Assembly (NCBI RefSeq): GCF_011759385.1
Contig: NZ_JAARLY010000013.1
Span: forward strand, 1-64,000
DNA: 64,000 nucleotides
Source: Oleiagrimonas sp. C23AA
GTDB taxonomy: Bacteria; Pseudomonadota; Gammaproteobacteria; Xanthomonadales; Rhodanobacteraceae
Direction of reading: 5' to 3'
Program-made: the position numbers and the translations under genes
Shown: piece by piece, positions 49,462 to 57,261 of the stretch
Layout: each line of letters opens with the position of its first letter
Position numbering within the stretch: position 1 is the first letter of the stretch
Notes under the pieces: model-generated
Database searches by the model: none
The model's input: only the letters and a program-made list of their open reading frames with translations
Told to the model about the DNA's origin: nothing

Positions 49462-50247
49462 ATGTACACGCAGTGTCCCGAGTGCCAGACCATCTATGCG
49501 CTGACCGCCTCCGAGTTGGCGCAAGCGCGCGGCAGCGTGGCCTGCGGGCATTGCGGCGCCACCTTTGACGGCCTGGCCAGCCTGGCCGAGGCGCTGCCGC
49601 CGGAACCGTTTGACGCACTGGAACGCCATCCGGGCAGCCCGTCACCGGCGATGCTGATATCGGCGGTTTATCGGCCCGGCGCCGCGCAGGACACGCCGGC
49701 CGAGCCCCTCCCGGCGGCGTCGGATGGATCCGGCGTGATGCACCCCTCCTTCGCGCGCCGAACCCGCCGCAGGCGGGCGGGTTCCGGGATGCGCTGGGCT
49801 CTCGGCTGCCTTGTACTGACCCTGGTGCTGACGGCACAACTGACCTGGGCCGAACGTGCGCACTGGGGCGAATTTCCCGCCGCACGTGGCTTTGCCCAGC
49901 AGCTGTGCGACCGCCTGGGCTGCAACCTGCCGCCCACACGCGATCTGGCGCAGCTACAGATGGTCTCGCGCGACATCCGCCCACACCCCTCGGTGCCCGG
50001 CGCGCTGATCATCAGCGCGACCATGCGCAACGATGCCGGCTTCACCCAGCCCTACCCGGTGGTCTCGATCACCCTGTCCGACCTGAACGAACACCGGGTG
50101 GCCATGCGCCGCTTCAGGCCAAGCGAATACATCGCCGACCCGCAGGTGCGGGCGGCCGGGCTGGCACCGGGCGCCAGCGCGGCACTGGTGTTCGAGGTCA
50201 AGGACCCCGGCCACCGCGCCGTGGCCTTCGAATTTGCCTTCCGCTAA
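49462..50247 (+). CDS. Zinc-ribbon and DUF3426 domain protein
   Basis: A 261-residue membrane protein of the MJ0042-type zinc finger plus DUF3426 family. The N-terminus MYTQCPECQTIY with a second pair GSVACGHCGATFDG forms a zinc ribbon; a hydrophobic segment at about residues 110-128 (ALGCLVLTLVLTAQL) anchors it; the C-terminal periplasmic domain has SVPGALIISATMRNDAGF and PYPVVSITLSDLN. It is nearly always found between prmA and fis in these bacteria. Function is unknown. Confidence 0.9.
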   Translation: MYTQCPECQTIYALTASELAQARGSVACGHCGATFDGLASLAEALPPEPFDALERHPGSPSPAMLISAVYRPGAAQDTPAEPLPAASDGSGVMHPSFARRTRRRRAGSGMRWALGCLVLTLVLTAQLTWAERAHWGEFPAARGFAQQLCDRLGCNLPPTRDLAQLQMVSRDIRPHPSVPGALIISATMRNDAGFTQPYPVVSITLSDLNEHRVAMRRFRPSEYIADPQVRAAGLAPGASAALVFEVKDPGHRAVAFEFAFR

Positions 50248-50492
50248 AGGGCTTGTTTGCCGCACCAGCGGGCGCTTTGGGCATGCCCGAACGGGTGCGT
50301 TTGGCCGTCCATGTCACAGCCATCGACGACGCGGCACTTAAAAACCGGCGCCCGGGCGGGTAAACTCGATCCTTCGCCCGGCCGTTGGCGTCGGGTGTGC
50401 ACCGACCGAACCACCATCGCCGTCTCACACAACAACAAGCGCGCGCCGCACACATCCATCGTGCCGGCAGCAGCGCAAGAACTTGAAGGGAT

Positions 50493-50780
50493 ATGGGAGT
50501 GAATGCCGTCAGACTGCCTCATGCCGGGGATGAGGCCGAGACCTCGACGCAGAGCGTGCTCAGTGAGTGTGTCACCCGTACCGTGCGCCGCTATCTGGAC
50601 GACATCGGGGATACCGAATGCAGCGAAGGCCTGTTCTCGCTGGTCATGAGCGAGGTCGAGGCGCCACTGCTTCGCGAGGTACTGGCCTGGCACGAGGGCA
50701 ACCAGAGCCGCGCCGCCGCCGCGCTGGGCATCAACCGAGCCACGCTGCGCAAGAAGCTGGCGCTGTACGGCATCATCTGA
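50493..50780 (+). CDS. fis: Fis family DNA-binding protein
   Basis: A 95-residue Fis homologue, a nucleoid-bending protein and regulator of stable RNA and recombination. The C-terminal helix-turn-helix is clear: LLREVLAWHEGNQSRAAAAL then GINRATLRKKLALYGI. The N-terminal half (residues 1-45) is longer and more divergent than in E. coli, without the beta-hairpin arm I would expect. AAGGGA precedes the ATG at 50493. purH follows 125 bases downstream from its own promoter. Confidence 0.93.
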   Translation: MGVNAVRLPHAGDEAETSTQSVLSECVTRTVRRYLDDIGDTECSEGLFSLVMSEVEAPLLREVLAWHEGNQSRAAAALGINRATLRKKLALYGII

Positions 50781-50872
50781 ATCCCGCTACTGGCGTGGGC
50801 GAATCGCGTTTGGCCGTCCGTTTTTGTGACCACCACGCGATATCGATCCACCAGCACGGCAGCGCATGCGGT

Positions 50873-50878
50873 TATAAT
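50873..50878 (+). promoter_or_regulatory. -10 box of purH
   Basis: A perfect TATAAT, 27 bases before the purH start, followed by GGGAAG as ribosome binding site. No good -35 is visible at 16-18 bases upstream. Confidence 0.55.
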
Positions 50879-50904
50879 TTCGCGCTTTCCAACGGGAAGC
50901 CTCC

Positions 50905-52491
50905 ATGACCGACCAGCGCATCATCCCGGTTCGCCGCGCCCTCTTGAGCGTCTCGGACAAGCACGGCCTGACCGATCTCGGTCGCGCCCTGGACACCCTG
51001 GGTGTCAGCCTGATCTCCACCGGCGGCAGTGCCCGCGCCTTGCGCGAGGCCGAGGTGCCGGTCACCGATGTCAGCGCCGTCACCGGTTTTCCCGAGATCA
51101 TGGACGGGCGCGTCAAGACGCTGCACCCGGCCATCCACGGCGGCCTGCTGGGCCGACGCCAGACCGATGATGCGGTCATGGCCGAGCACGGCATCGAGCC
51201 GATTGACCTGCTGGTGGTCAACCTGTACCCGTTCGCCAAGACCGTGGCGAAGCCCGATTGCAGCTATGGCGATGCCATCGAGAACATCGACATTGGCGGC
51301 CCGGCCATGCTGCGCGCGGCGGCCAAGAACCATGATCGCGTGCTGGTGGTGGTCGATCCGGGCGATTACGCCGAACTGATCGACACCCTGCGCACGCACG
51401 GCGGCACCACCGAGGCGCTGCGCCGGCGCCTGGCGGCCAAGGCCTATGCGCACACCGCCAAGTATGACGGCATGATCGCCGACTGGCTGGGCGCGCGGGT
51501 GGGTGAAGAAGAGCAGGCCTCGCCGTTCGCGCCGACCCTGCATCTGGCGCTCAAGCGCGCACAGACGCTGCGCTACGGCGAAAACCCGCACCAGGGCGGC
51601 GCGCTGTACCTGGAAGCGGACGCACCGGCGCAGGGCATCATCGCCAACGCCCGCGTGCTGGCCGGCAAGGCGCTGTCGTACAACAACATTGCCGATGCCG
51701 ATGCCGCACTGGAGTGCGTGAAGGCATTCCAGCGCGTGCCGGCCTGCGTCATCGTCAAGCACGCCAACCCCTGCGGCGTGGCGCTGGGCGCCAACATCCG
51801 CGAAGCCTACGACCGCGCCTTCGCCTGCGACCCTGTGTCCTCGTTCGGCGGCATCATCGCCTTCAACCATGCGCTGGACGCCGAGACCGCCCAGCACATC
51901 CTGTCGCGCCAGTTTGTCGAAGTGGTGATCGCGCCCAGCGTGGCCGACGATGCCCTGGCCGCCTTCGCCAAGAAGCCCAATGTGCGCGTGCTGGCCACCG
52001 GCGCCTGGCCGGAGCAGCCGGCGCACAGCTTCGAGTACAAGCGCGTGGCCGGCGGCCTGCTGGTGCAGGATACCGATCGCGACACGCTGCTGGTCGACGA
52101 CCTGAAGGTGGTCTCCAACCGCGTGCCCAGCGCCGAGCAGCTCAAGGACCTGCTGTTTGCCTGGCATGTGGCGATGTATGTGAAATCCAACGCCATCGTC
52201 TACGCCAAGGACAGCCAGAGCATCGGCATTGGCGCCGGCCAGATGAGCCGCGTGATCAGCGCCAGGATCGCCGCCATGAAGGCCGAGGAGGCCGGCCTGA
52301 CCGTACCCGGCAGCGTGATGGCGTCCGATGCGTTCTTCCCGTTCCGCGACGGCATCGACGCGGCCGCGCAGGCCGGCATTGCCGCGGTGATCCAGCCTGG
52401 CGGATCGATGCGCGACGCGGAGGTGATTGCCGCCGCCGACGAGCACGACATGGCCATGGTGTTCACTGGCATGCGTCACTTCCGTCACTAA
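50905..52491 (+). CDS. purH: Bifunctional AICAR formyltransferase/IMP cyclohydrolase
   Basis: Catalyses the last two steps of IMP synthesis. The 528 residues carry the N-terminal cyclohydrolase domain ([45 protein letters not shown]) and the C-terminal transformylase domain with [48 protein letters not shown] and [20 protein letters not shown]. The catalytic Lys-His pair is in KHANPCG. A terminator follows. Confidence 0.98.
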   Translation: MTDQRIIPVRRALLSVSDKHGLTDLGRALDTLGVSLISTGGSARALREAEVPVTDVSAVTGFPEIMDGRVKTLHPAIHGGLLGRRQTDDAVMAEHGIEPIDLLVVNLYPFAKTVAKPDCSYGDAIENIDIGGPAMLRAAAKNHDRVLVVVDPGDYAELIDTLRTHGGTTEALRRRLAAKAYAHTAKYDGMIADWLGARVGEEEQASPFAPTLHLALKRAQTLRYGENPHQGGALYLEADAPAQGIIANARVLAGKALSYNNIADADAALECVKAFQRVPACVIVKHANPCGVALGANIREAYDRAFACDPVSSFGGIIAFNHALDAETAQHILSRQFVEVVIAPSVADDALAAFAKKPNVRVLATGAWPEQPAHSFEYKRVAGGLLVQDTDRDTLLVDDLKVVSNRVPSAEQLKDLLFAWHVAMYVKSNAIVYAKDSQSIGIGAGQMSRVISARIAAMKAEEAGLTVPGSVMASDAFFPFRDGIDAAAQAGIAAVIQPGGSMRDAEVIAAADEHDMAMVFTGMRHFRH

Positions 52492-52521
52492 GGCGCGGCC
52501 TGCGGCCAATCGACGCAAAAC

Positions 52522-52552
52522 AAAGCCCGCCTTCATCCGGCGGGCTTTTTTG
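52522..52552 (+). terminator. Intrinsic terminator after purH
   Basis: AAAGCCCGCC pairs with GGCGGGCTTT around TTCATCC, followed by TTTT. The A-rich left flank lets it also serve the convergent NUDIX gene. Confidence 0.92.
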
Positions 52553-52569
52553 TCACTGGCAATGAGATC

Positions 52570-52998
52570 TCAGGCCAGGCGCGGCAGAATGTGCCGGCGA
52601 CTCAATGGCGCAATCGGCAACGCCGGATCAGGCGGCAAGCTGACCCAGTGCAGGGCGGCAATTTCCGCCGCGGCGCGTGGCTCGCCATCCAGCACCACCT
52701 CGAATACCTGCGCGCGCACGCGCCAGCCCGGTTCATGCACCGCCGCATCCTCGAACTGGCCCAGTGCACGCACCGAGGCCTCCCGTGGCGCGCAGCCCAG
52801 TTCCTCGAGCAATTCGCGGCGCAGGGTTTGCGTTGGCGACTCGCCACGTTCGCACTTGCCGCCAGGCTGTATCCAGTAGTCGCTGCCGTGTTTTTGCACC
52901 AGCAGCACGCGACCGCACGCATCGCGGATGACCGCGGCCACGGTATGGATCAGCGGTGTCGCGCTCTCACTGATCGCCGTCGCCTTGATCACCGTCAT
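52570..52998 (-). CDS. NUDIX hydrolase
   Basis: A 142-residue NUDIX pyrophosphohydrolase. The complete Nudix box reads GGKCERGESPTQTLRRELLEELG, the last third holding REL-LEE, preceded by GRVLLVQKHGSDYWIQPGG, typical of the MutT/8-oxo-dGTPase-like group; the substrate cannot be assigned. The start at 52998 overlaps the end of the upstream DUF2782 gene by 32 bases; no good ribosome binding site is seen, and a GTG six bases further in is possible. Confidence 0.9.
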   Translation of the reverse strand: MTVIKATAISESATPLIHTVAAVIRDACGRVLLVQKHGSDYWIQPGGKCERGESPTQTLRRELLEELGCAPREASVRALGQFEDAAVHEPGWRVRAQVFEVVLDGEPRAAAEIAALHWVSLPPDPALPIAPLSRRHILPRLA

Positions 52999-53452
52999 CG
53001 ACCGGCTTGGGCGGCTTGCCCCACTCAAGCACCTTGTACATGGTCGGGGTGACCGGCGGCGCGCCGTTCTGGCCATGCAGCCTGCCGTCGTTGCCGACCA
53101 TGTAGGTGTACGGCACGCCGTGCTTGGGCGTCACCCGCACCATGTAGACCTGACCGTTGCGGCTGTATTCCTCGACCGTCTTGTCGCCCTCGTTGTGCAC
53201 CTTCACATCGGGCATCGGCTGGCCGCTCTTGATCTTGGCCGGCAGTTCCGGCTGCAGCGACTGCTTCTGGATCTGCCGCGCGCTCTGCGGGGGTGGCGTA
53301 TGCGTGTGCTGCGGCGGCGGCGCCTTGGCCTTCACGCCCGGATCGTTCAGACCCGGCGGAGGCGGTGCCGGCTGGGTATCCTGCTGCGCCAGTACCGGCG
53401 TGGTGGCCAGGGCGGCGGTGACGCCGGCAATGAACAGGTAGCTCAATTTCAT
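52967..53452 (-). CDS. DUF2782 family exported protein
   Basis: A 161-residue exported protein. The signal peptide covers residues 1-22 (MKLSYLFIAGVTAALATTPV...AQ), followed by a long Pro/Gln-rich low-complexity region (about 23-75) and a compact C-terminal domain with VEEYSRNGQVYMVRVTPKHG and PYTYMVGNDG, as in DUF2782. It is always next to polA in gammaproteobacteria I know of, function unknown. GGAG precedes the ATG at 53452. It is divergent from polA. Confidence 0.85.
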   Translation of the reverse strand: MKLSYLFIAGVTAALATTPVLAQQDTQPAPPPPGLNDPGVKAKAPPPQHTHTPPPQSARQIQKQSLQPELPAKIKSGQPMPDVKVHNEGDKTVEEYSRNGQVYMVRVTPKHGVPYTYMVGNDGRLHGQNGAPPVTPTMYKVLEWGKPPKPVDDGDQGDGDQ

Positions 53453-53560
53453 GGGACATCTCCGCGTTGGCGTGGCGGCAAGCATAGCAGCGCGGGCCGA
53501 CCACACAGCGTGAATGCTTGGCCCACGCGCGAAGGCGCCAGCCGTGCGAAAATCAGGCGC

Positions 53561-56296
53561 ATGAAATCGATGATCCTGATTGACGGCTCCTCCTACCTGT
53601 ATCGCGCCTTCCACGCGCTGCCACCGCTGACAAACGCCCAGGGCGAACCCACCGGCGCGCTGTTTGGCGTGGTCAACATGCTGCGCGCCACGCTGAAGGC
53701 CGGCGCCACCTACGTGGCTTTCGTGCAGGACGCGCCCGGGCCCACCTTCCGCGACCAGATGTACGAGCAGTACAAGGCCAACCGCCCGCCGATGCCCGAC
53801 GAGCTGCGCAGCCAGATCGAGCCGATGCTGGCCATCGTCGGCGCGCTGGGTTTCCCGATCCTGCGCGTACCGGGCGTGGAGGCCGACGATGTGATCGGCA
53901 CCCTGGCGCGCCAGGCCGCCGCCGAAGGCATCGAGGTGATCATCTCCACCGGCGACAAGGATTTTGCACAGCTGGTCGACGGCCACGTGTCGCTGGTCAA
54001 CACCATGACCAACACGCGCACCGATCACGACGCGGTGGTCGAGAAATACGGCGTGCCGCCCGAGCGCATCATCGACTTCCTGGCGCTGACCGGCGATGCC
54101 ATCGACAACGTGCCCGGCGTGACCAAGTGCGGGCCGAAAACGGCCGCCAAATGGCTGAGCCAGTTTGGCGATCTGGACACGCTGATGGCGCGCGCCGACG
54201 AGGTCGGCGGCAAGATCGGGCAGAACCTGCGCGATGCGCTGGAACAGCTGCCGCTGTCGCGCGAACTGGTCACCATCAAGACCGACGTGGCGCTGGATGT
54301 CGGCCCGCACGACCTGGGCCTGCGCGAGGCCGATGTCGAGGCACTGCGCGAGCTTTACACGCGCTACGAGTTCAAGGCTGCGCTGAAGGAACTGGACGGC
54401 GAGGCTGCCGCGCCGGCACCGGCGGCTGCCGAGCCGCCGGCCACGCGCACATTGGAAGCGGCCATGGCGGCGCCCGATGCGGCACTGGCGGCCAAGGGCG
54501 AGTACGAGCTGGTCACCACGCAGACACAGCTCGACGCTTGGCTCGAACGCATAAGCCAGGCGCCGCTGGTGGCCTTTGATACCGAAACCACCTCGCTCAA
54601 CGCGATGGTGGCCGAGGTGGTCGGCGTGTCGCTGGCGGTGGAGGCCGGCAAGGCCTGCTACATCCCGCTCAAGCACATCTACCCCGGCGCGCCCGAGCAA
54701 CTGGATCGCGAGGCCACACTAGCCGCGCTGAAGCCGTTCCTGGAAGACGCATCACGTCCCAAGCTTGCCCAGCACGCCAAGTACGACATCAACGTGCTGG
54801 CCAACCACGGCATCGCCGTGCGCGGCGTGGCGCACGACACCATGCTCGAATCGTACGTGCTCAACGCCACCGCCACGCGCCACGACATGGACTCGCTGGC
54901 CAAACTGTACCTGGGCTACGAGACCATCAAGTACGAGCAGGTCGCGGGCAAGGGTGCCAAGCAGATCGGCTTTGACGAGGTGGATCTGGACACCGCCTGC
55001 ACCTACGCCGCCGAGGATGCCGACATCACCCTGCGCCTGCACCACGTGCTGTGGCCCAGGCTGGAGGCCGAACCGGGCCTGCGCGATGTGTATCTGAACA
55101 TCGAGATGCCGCTGGTGCCGGTGCTGGCAGCGATGGAGCGTACCGGCGTGCTGATCGATACCGACGTGTTGCGCCGCCAGAGCCAGGAACTGGGCAAGCG
55201 CATGCTGGAGATCCAGAACACCGCCTACGCCGCCGCCGGGCACGAGTTCAACATGGACTCGCCCAAGCAACTGCAGGGCGTGCTGTTCGACGAGCTGGGC
55301 CTGACCGCCAAGGTAAAAACGCCCAAGGGCCAGCCCTCCACCAACGAGGAGGCGCTGGCCGCGATTGCCGACGACCACGCGCTGCCGCGGCTGATCCTGG
55401 AGTACCGCGGCATGGCCAAGCTGCGTTCCACCTACACCGACAAGCTGGCCGGCATCGCCGACGCCGCCGGTCGCGTGCACACCAGCTATCACCAGGGCGC
55501 AGTGGCCACCGGGCGTATTTCCTCGTCCGAACCGAACCTGCAGAACATTCCGGTGCGCACCGAGGAAGGCCGTCGCATTCGCCAGGCTTTCGTGGCGCCA
55601 CCTGGCTGGCAGGTACTGGCAGCTGACTATTCGCAGATCGAGCTGCGCATCATGGCGCATCTTTCCGGCGACGAGGGCCTGATGAAAGCCTTCCAGGAAG
55701 GCGCCGACGTGCATCGCGCTACCGCTGCGGAAGTGTTTGGTGTGGGGCCCGAGAAGGTGGAGCCGAACCAGCGCCGCGCCGCCAAGGCCATCAACTTCGG
55801 CCTGATGTACGGCATGAGCGCATTCGGCCTTGCTCGCCAGCTGGGCGTGGGCCGCGGCGAGGCCTCGGACTACATCGCCACCTATTTTGCCCGTTACCCG
55901 GGCGTGCGCGATTTCATGGAAGCCACCCGCGAGCAGGCCCATCGCGATGGCTACGTGCAAACCCTGTTCGGGCGCCGCCTTTATCTGCCCGAGATCGCCT
56001 CGCGCAATGGCGCGCGTCGCGCCGGTGCGGAACGTGCGGCAATCAACGCGCCGATGCAGGGCACCGCCGCCGACATTATCAAGCGCGCCATGATCGCCGT
56101 GGCCAGCTGGCTGCGCGATCGTGATGACGCACACATGCTCATGCAGGTACACGACGAACTGGTGTTTGAAGTGCGCGCCGGGCACGCCGAGGAACTACGC
56201 GCCGGCATCGTCGAACGCATGCAGAACGCGGCGACGCTGGCGGTACCGCTGCTGGTCGAAGCCGGCGTCGGGGCCAATTGGGATGAGGCGCATTGA
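53561..56296 (+). CDS. polA: DNA polymerase I
   Basis: Repair and Okazaki-fragment polymerase of 911 residues. The N-terminal 5'-nuclease has MILIDGSSYLYRAFHALPPL and VEADDVIGTLARQAAAEG; the 3'-5' exonuclease has VAFDTETTSLNAM, HAKYDINVLANHGI and CTYAAEDADITLRL, so proofreading residues are present; the polymerase domain has VLAADYSQIELRIMAHLSGD, RRAAKAINFGLMYGMSAFGL and LMQVHDELVFEV. The start at 53561 follows CAGG. Two small RNA loci follow directly downstream. Confidence 0.98.
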   Translation: MKSMILIDGSSYLYRAFHALPPLTNAQGEPTGALFGVVNMLRATLKAGATYVAFVQDAPGPTFRDQMYEQYKANRPPMPDELRSQIEPMLAIVGALGFPILRVPGVEADDVIGTLARQAAAEGIEVIISTGDKDFAQLVDGHVSLVNTMTNTRTDHDAVVEKYGVPPERIIDFLALTGDAIDNVPGVTKCGPKTAAKWLSQFGDLDTLMARADEVGGKIGQNLRDALEQLPLSRELVTIKTDVALDVGPHDLGLREADVEALRELYTRYEFKAALKELDGEAAAPAPAAAEPPATRTLEAAMAAPDAALAAKGEYELVTTQTQLDAWLERISQAPLVAFDTETTSLNAMVAEVVGVSLAVEAGKACYIPLKHIYPGAPEQLDREATLAALKPFLEDASRPKLAQHAKYDINVLANHGIAVRGVAHDTMLESYVLNATATRHDMDSLAKLYLGYETIKYEQVAGKGAKQIGFDEVDLDTACTYAAEDADITLRLHHVLWPRLEAEPGLRDVYLNIEMPLVPVLAAMERTGVLIDTDVLRRQSQELGKRMLEIQNTAYAAAGHEFNMDSPKQLQGVLFDELGLTAKVKTPKGQPSTNEEALAAIADDHALPRLILEYRGMAKLRSTYTDKLAGIADAAGRVHTSYHQGAVATGRISSSEPNLQNIPVRTEEGRRIRQAFVAPPGWQVLAADYSQIELRIMAHLSGDEGLMKAFQEGADVHRATAAEVFGVGPEKVEPNQRRAAKAINFGLMYGMSAFGLARQLGVGRGEASDYIATYFARYPGVRDFMEATREQAHRDGYVQTLFGRRLYLPEIASRNGARRAGAERAAINAPMQGTAADIIKRAMIAVASWLRDRDDAHMLMQVHDELVFEVRAGHAEELRAGIVERMQNAATLAVPLLVEAGVGANWDEAH

Positions 56297-56385
56297 ATGA
56301 GAATGTAGGCGCACATGCCAAAATCGACTGCACAAACGACCTCAAAGTGAATACAATCTAAATGGATGTTGAATCGAGGCAAAAC

Positions 56386-56413
56386 TTTTGGCCCCGTCTC
56401 GGCATCCTAATAA
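56386..56413 (+). promoter_or_regulatory. Possible promoter of sRNA copy 1
   Basis: TTTTGG (56386-56391) and TAATAA (56408-56413) are separated by 16 bases. Both boxes are imperfect, but the position suits a transcript that begins at 56415-56421. Confidence 0.35.
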
Positions 56414-56414
56414 A

Positions 56415-56524
56415 CGCTCGTGCAAGGCGAGCGCATCACTCTTCATCTCCATGAGTGAACCCGGTCCTGTTTCTCCCCAAGGTCAGGACCCGCCCCGGGG
56501 ATCCCCCAGTCCTCGGGGCATTTT
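56415..56524 (+). ncRNA. Structured C-rich-loop small RNA, copy 1 (sX13-like)
   Basis: About 110 bases with four consecutive hairpins: CGCTCG/CGAGCG (56415-56433), CACTC..CAT/ATGAGTG with loop CTCC (56437-56457), GGTCCTG/CAGGACC with loop containing CTCCCC (56463-56490), and GCCCCG.GG/CC.CGGGGC with loop containing CCCCC (56492-56519) followed by TTTT. Exposed CUCC/CCCC loops can pair with G-rich ribosome binding sites. As I recall, the Xanthomonas sRNA sX13 has the same design of three C-rich loops and also lies near polA. Ends are estimated. Confidence 0.65.
56492..56524 (+). terminator. Terminator of sRNA copy 1
   Basis: GCCCCGGGG pairs with CCTCGGGGC (one bulged T), then ATTTT. The T-tract is short, so read-through into the next hairpin is plausible. 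Confidence 0.65.
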
Positions 56525-56527
56525 GAA

Positions 56528-56556
56528 GGATGGCCCGGCCCCAACCGGGCCCATCC
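56528..56556 (+). other. Extra hairpin with CCCCAA loop between the two sRNAs
   Basis: GGATGGCCCGG (56528-56538) pairs with CCGGG-C-CCATCC (56545-56556) leaving the loop CCCCAA; only one base is bulged. It repeats the C-rich-loop theme and could be a 3' extension of copy 1 if its terminator leaks. Confidence 0.6.
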
Positions 56557-56617
56557 TCACAAAAGTGAATTTCCACTGAATGAAATTTACGGCCCGGAAA
56601 CTAATAGGGGTCGGCGC

Positions 56618-56752
56618 GCGTCTATCTCTTCGAGACGCACGCAACGGTGTCTCCACTCATCTCCCTGAGTGATCCCCCGAGAAACCGGATCTCCCCCCCC
56701 TGGATCCGGGCTCAACCGGCCCCGAGGACTCCCCCTTCCTCGGGGCTTTTTT
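56618..56752 (+). ncRNA. Structured C-rich-loop small RNA, copy 2 (sX13-like)
   Basis: A second locus with the same hairpin order: GCGTCT/AGACGC (56618-56638), CACTCA/TGAGTG with loop TCTCCC (56654-56671), CCGGATC/GATCCGG with a loop holding eight consecutive C (56685-56709), and GCCCCGAGG/CCTCGGGGC with loop ACTCCCCCTT (56719-56746) followed by six T. Sequence identity to copy 1 is concentrated in the first C-rich hairpin and the terminator. A TAATAG box at 56602-56607 may be its -10. The 5' end is estimated. Confidence 0.65.
56719..56752 (+). terminator. Terminator of sRNA copy 2
   Basis: A perfect 9-bp stem GCCCCGAGG/CCTCGGGGC followed by TTTTTT, a strong intrinsic terminator. Confidence 0.9.
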
Positions 56753-56766
56753 ATGGGTTGCCCTTC

Positions 56767-56798
56767 ACCGCGCCACGACGCGTTCATGGCGCGGTTTT
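56767..56798 (+). terminator. Second intrinsic terminator behind the sRNA loci
   Basis: ACCGCGCCA (56767-56775) pairs exactly with TGGCGCGGT (56787-56795), followed by TTT. It stands 15 bases after the previous terminator and probably acts as a back-up. Confidence 0.7.
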
Positions 56799-56923
56799 CA
56801 CCACGCCATCCACACAACCTTCATCATGATGAACGCCACGGCAGCGCGCTCGTCGCAAGGCATGGAGCCAGGCCTACGGCGTGGCTATGATCGATTCCAA
56901 CTCCACTATCGAAGGGTTCGCCC

Positions 56924-57148
56924 ATGCGTATCGGTCTGCTGATTGTTGGCATCATTCTGCTTATCGGCGGTATCTGGGTCGTGGCCGGTGGCGGCAGCTA
57001 TCAGAAAACGGACACCGTAGCCAAGATCGGCTCGGCCAAGCTCACCGCCACGCACGACAGGGCCATTCCGCAGTGGGTCGGCATTGCCGGCATCGTGGTC
57101 GGTGGCTTGGTGGCCGTCGGCGGCCTGGCCAGCGGCCGCAAGAAGTAA
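56924..57148 (+). CDS. DUF3185 family small membrane protein
   Basis: A 74-residue protein with two hydrophobic helices (residues 3-22, LLIVGIILLIGGIWVVAGG, and 50-68, WVGIAGIVVGGLVAVGG) joined by a polar loop and ending in basic RKK. This matches DUF3185, small inner-membrane proteins of unknown function. GAAGGG stands about 8 bases before the ATG at 56924. A terminator follows. Confidence 0.82.
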   Translation: MRIGLLIVGIILLIGGIWVVAGGGSYQKTDTVAKIGSAKLTATHDRAIPQWVGIAGIVVGGLVAVGGLASGRKK

Positions 57149-57178
57149 GCACCGGGCCGTATGGCCCATCTCCCCGGA

Positions 57179-57218
57179 AACGGGCGTCGCCGATCACGGT
57201 GGCGCCCGTTTTTTTTGG
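57179..57218 (+). terminator. Intrinsic terminator after the DUF3185 gene
   Basis: AACGGGCG pairs with CGCCCGTT across an inner stem-loop (GCC...GGT) and is followed by eight T. Confidence 0.92.
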
Positions 57219-57249
57219 CCCCACGCATGAGCCCGGCGCCGCCCGCCGC

Positions 57250-57255
57250 TACAAT
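57250..57255 (+). promoter_or_regulatory. -10-like box giving a leaderless start for uvrD
   Basis: TACAAT ends 6 bases before the ATG at 57262, directly behind a strong terminator and without any ribosome binding site. The mRNA probably starts at or beside the ATG. Confidence 0.5.
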
Positions 57256-57261
57256 GGTGCA

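Noticed and set aside
52928..53560. An N-terminal extension of polA by 211 codons
   Set aside because: The DNA polymerase I family begins at the ATG at 53561, and the extension would lie antisense to the DUF2782 gene.
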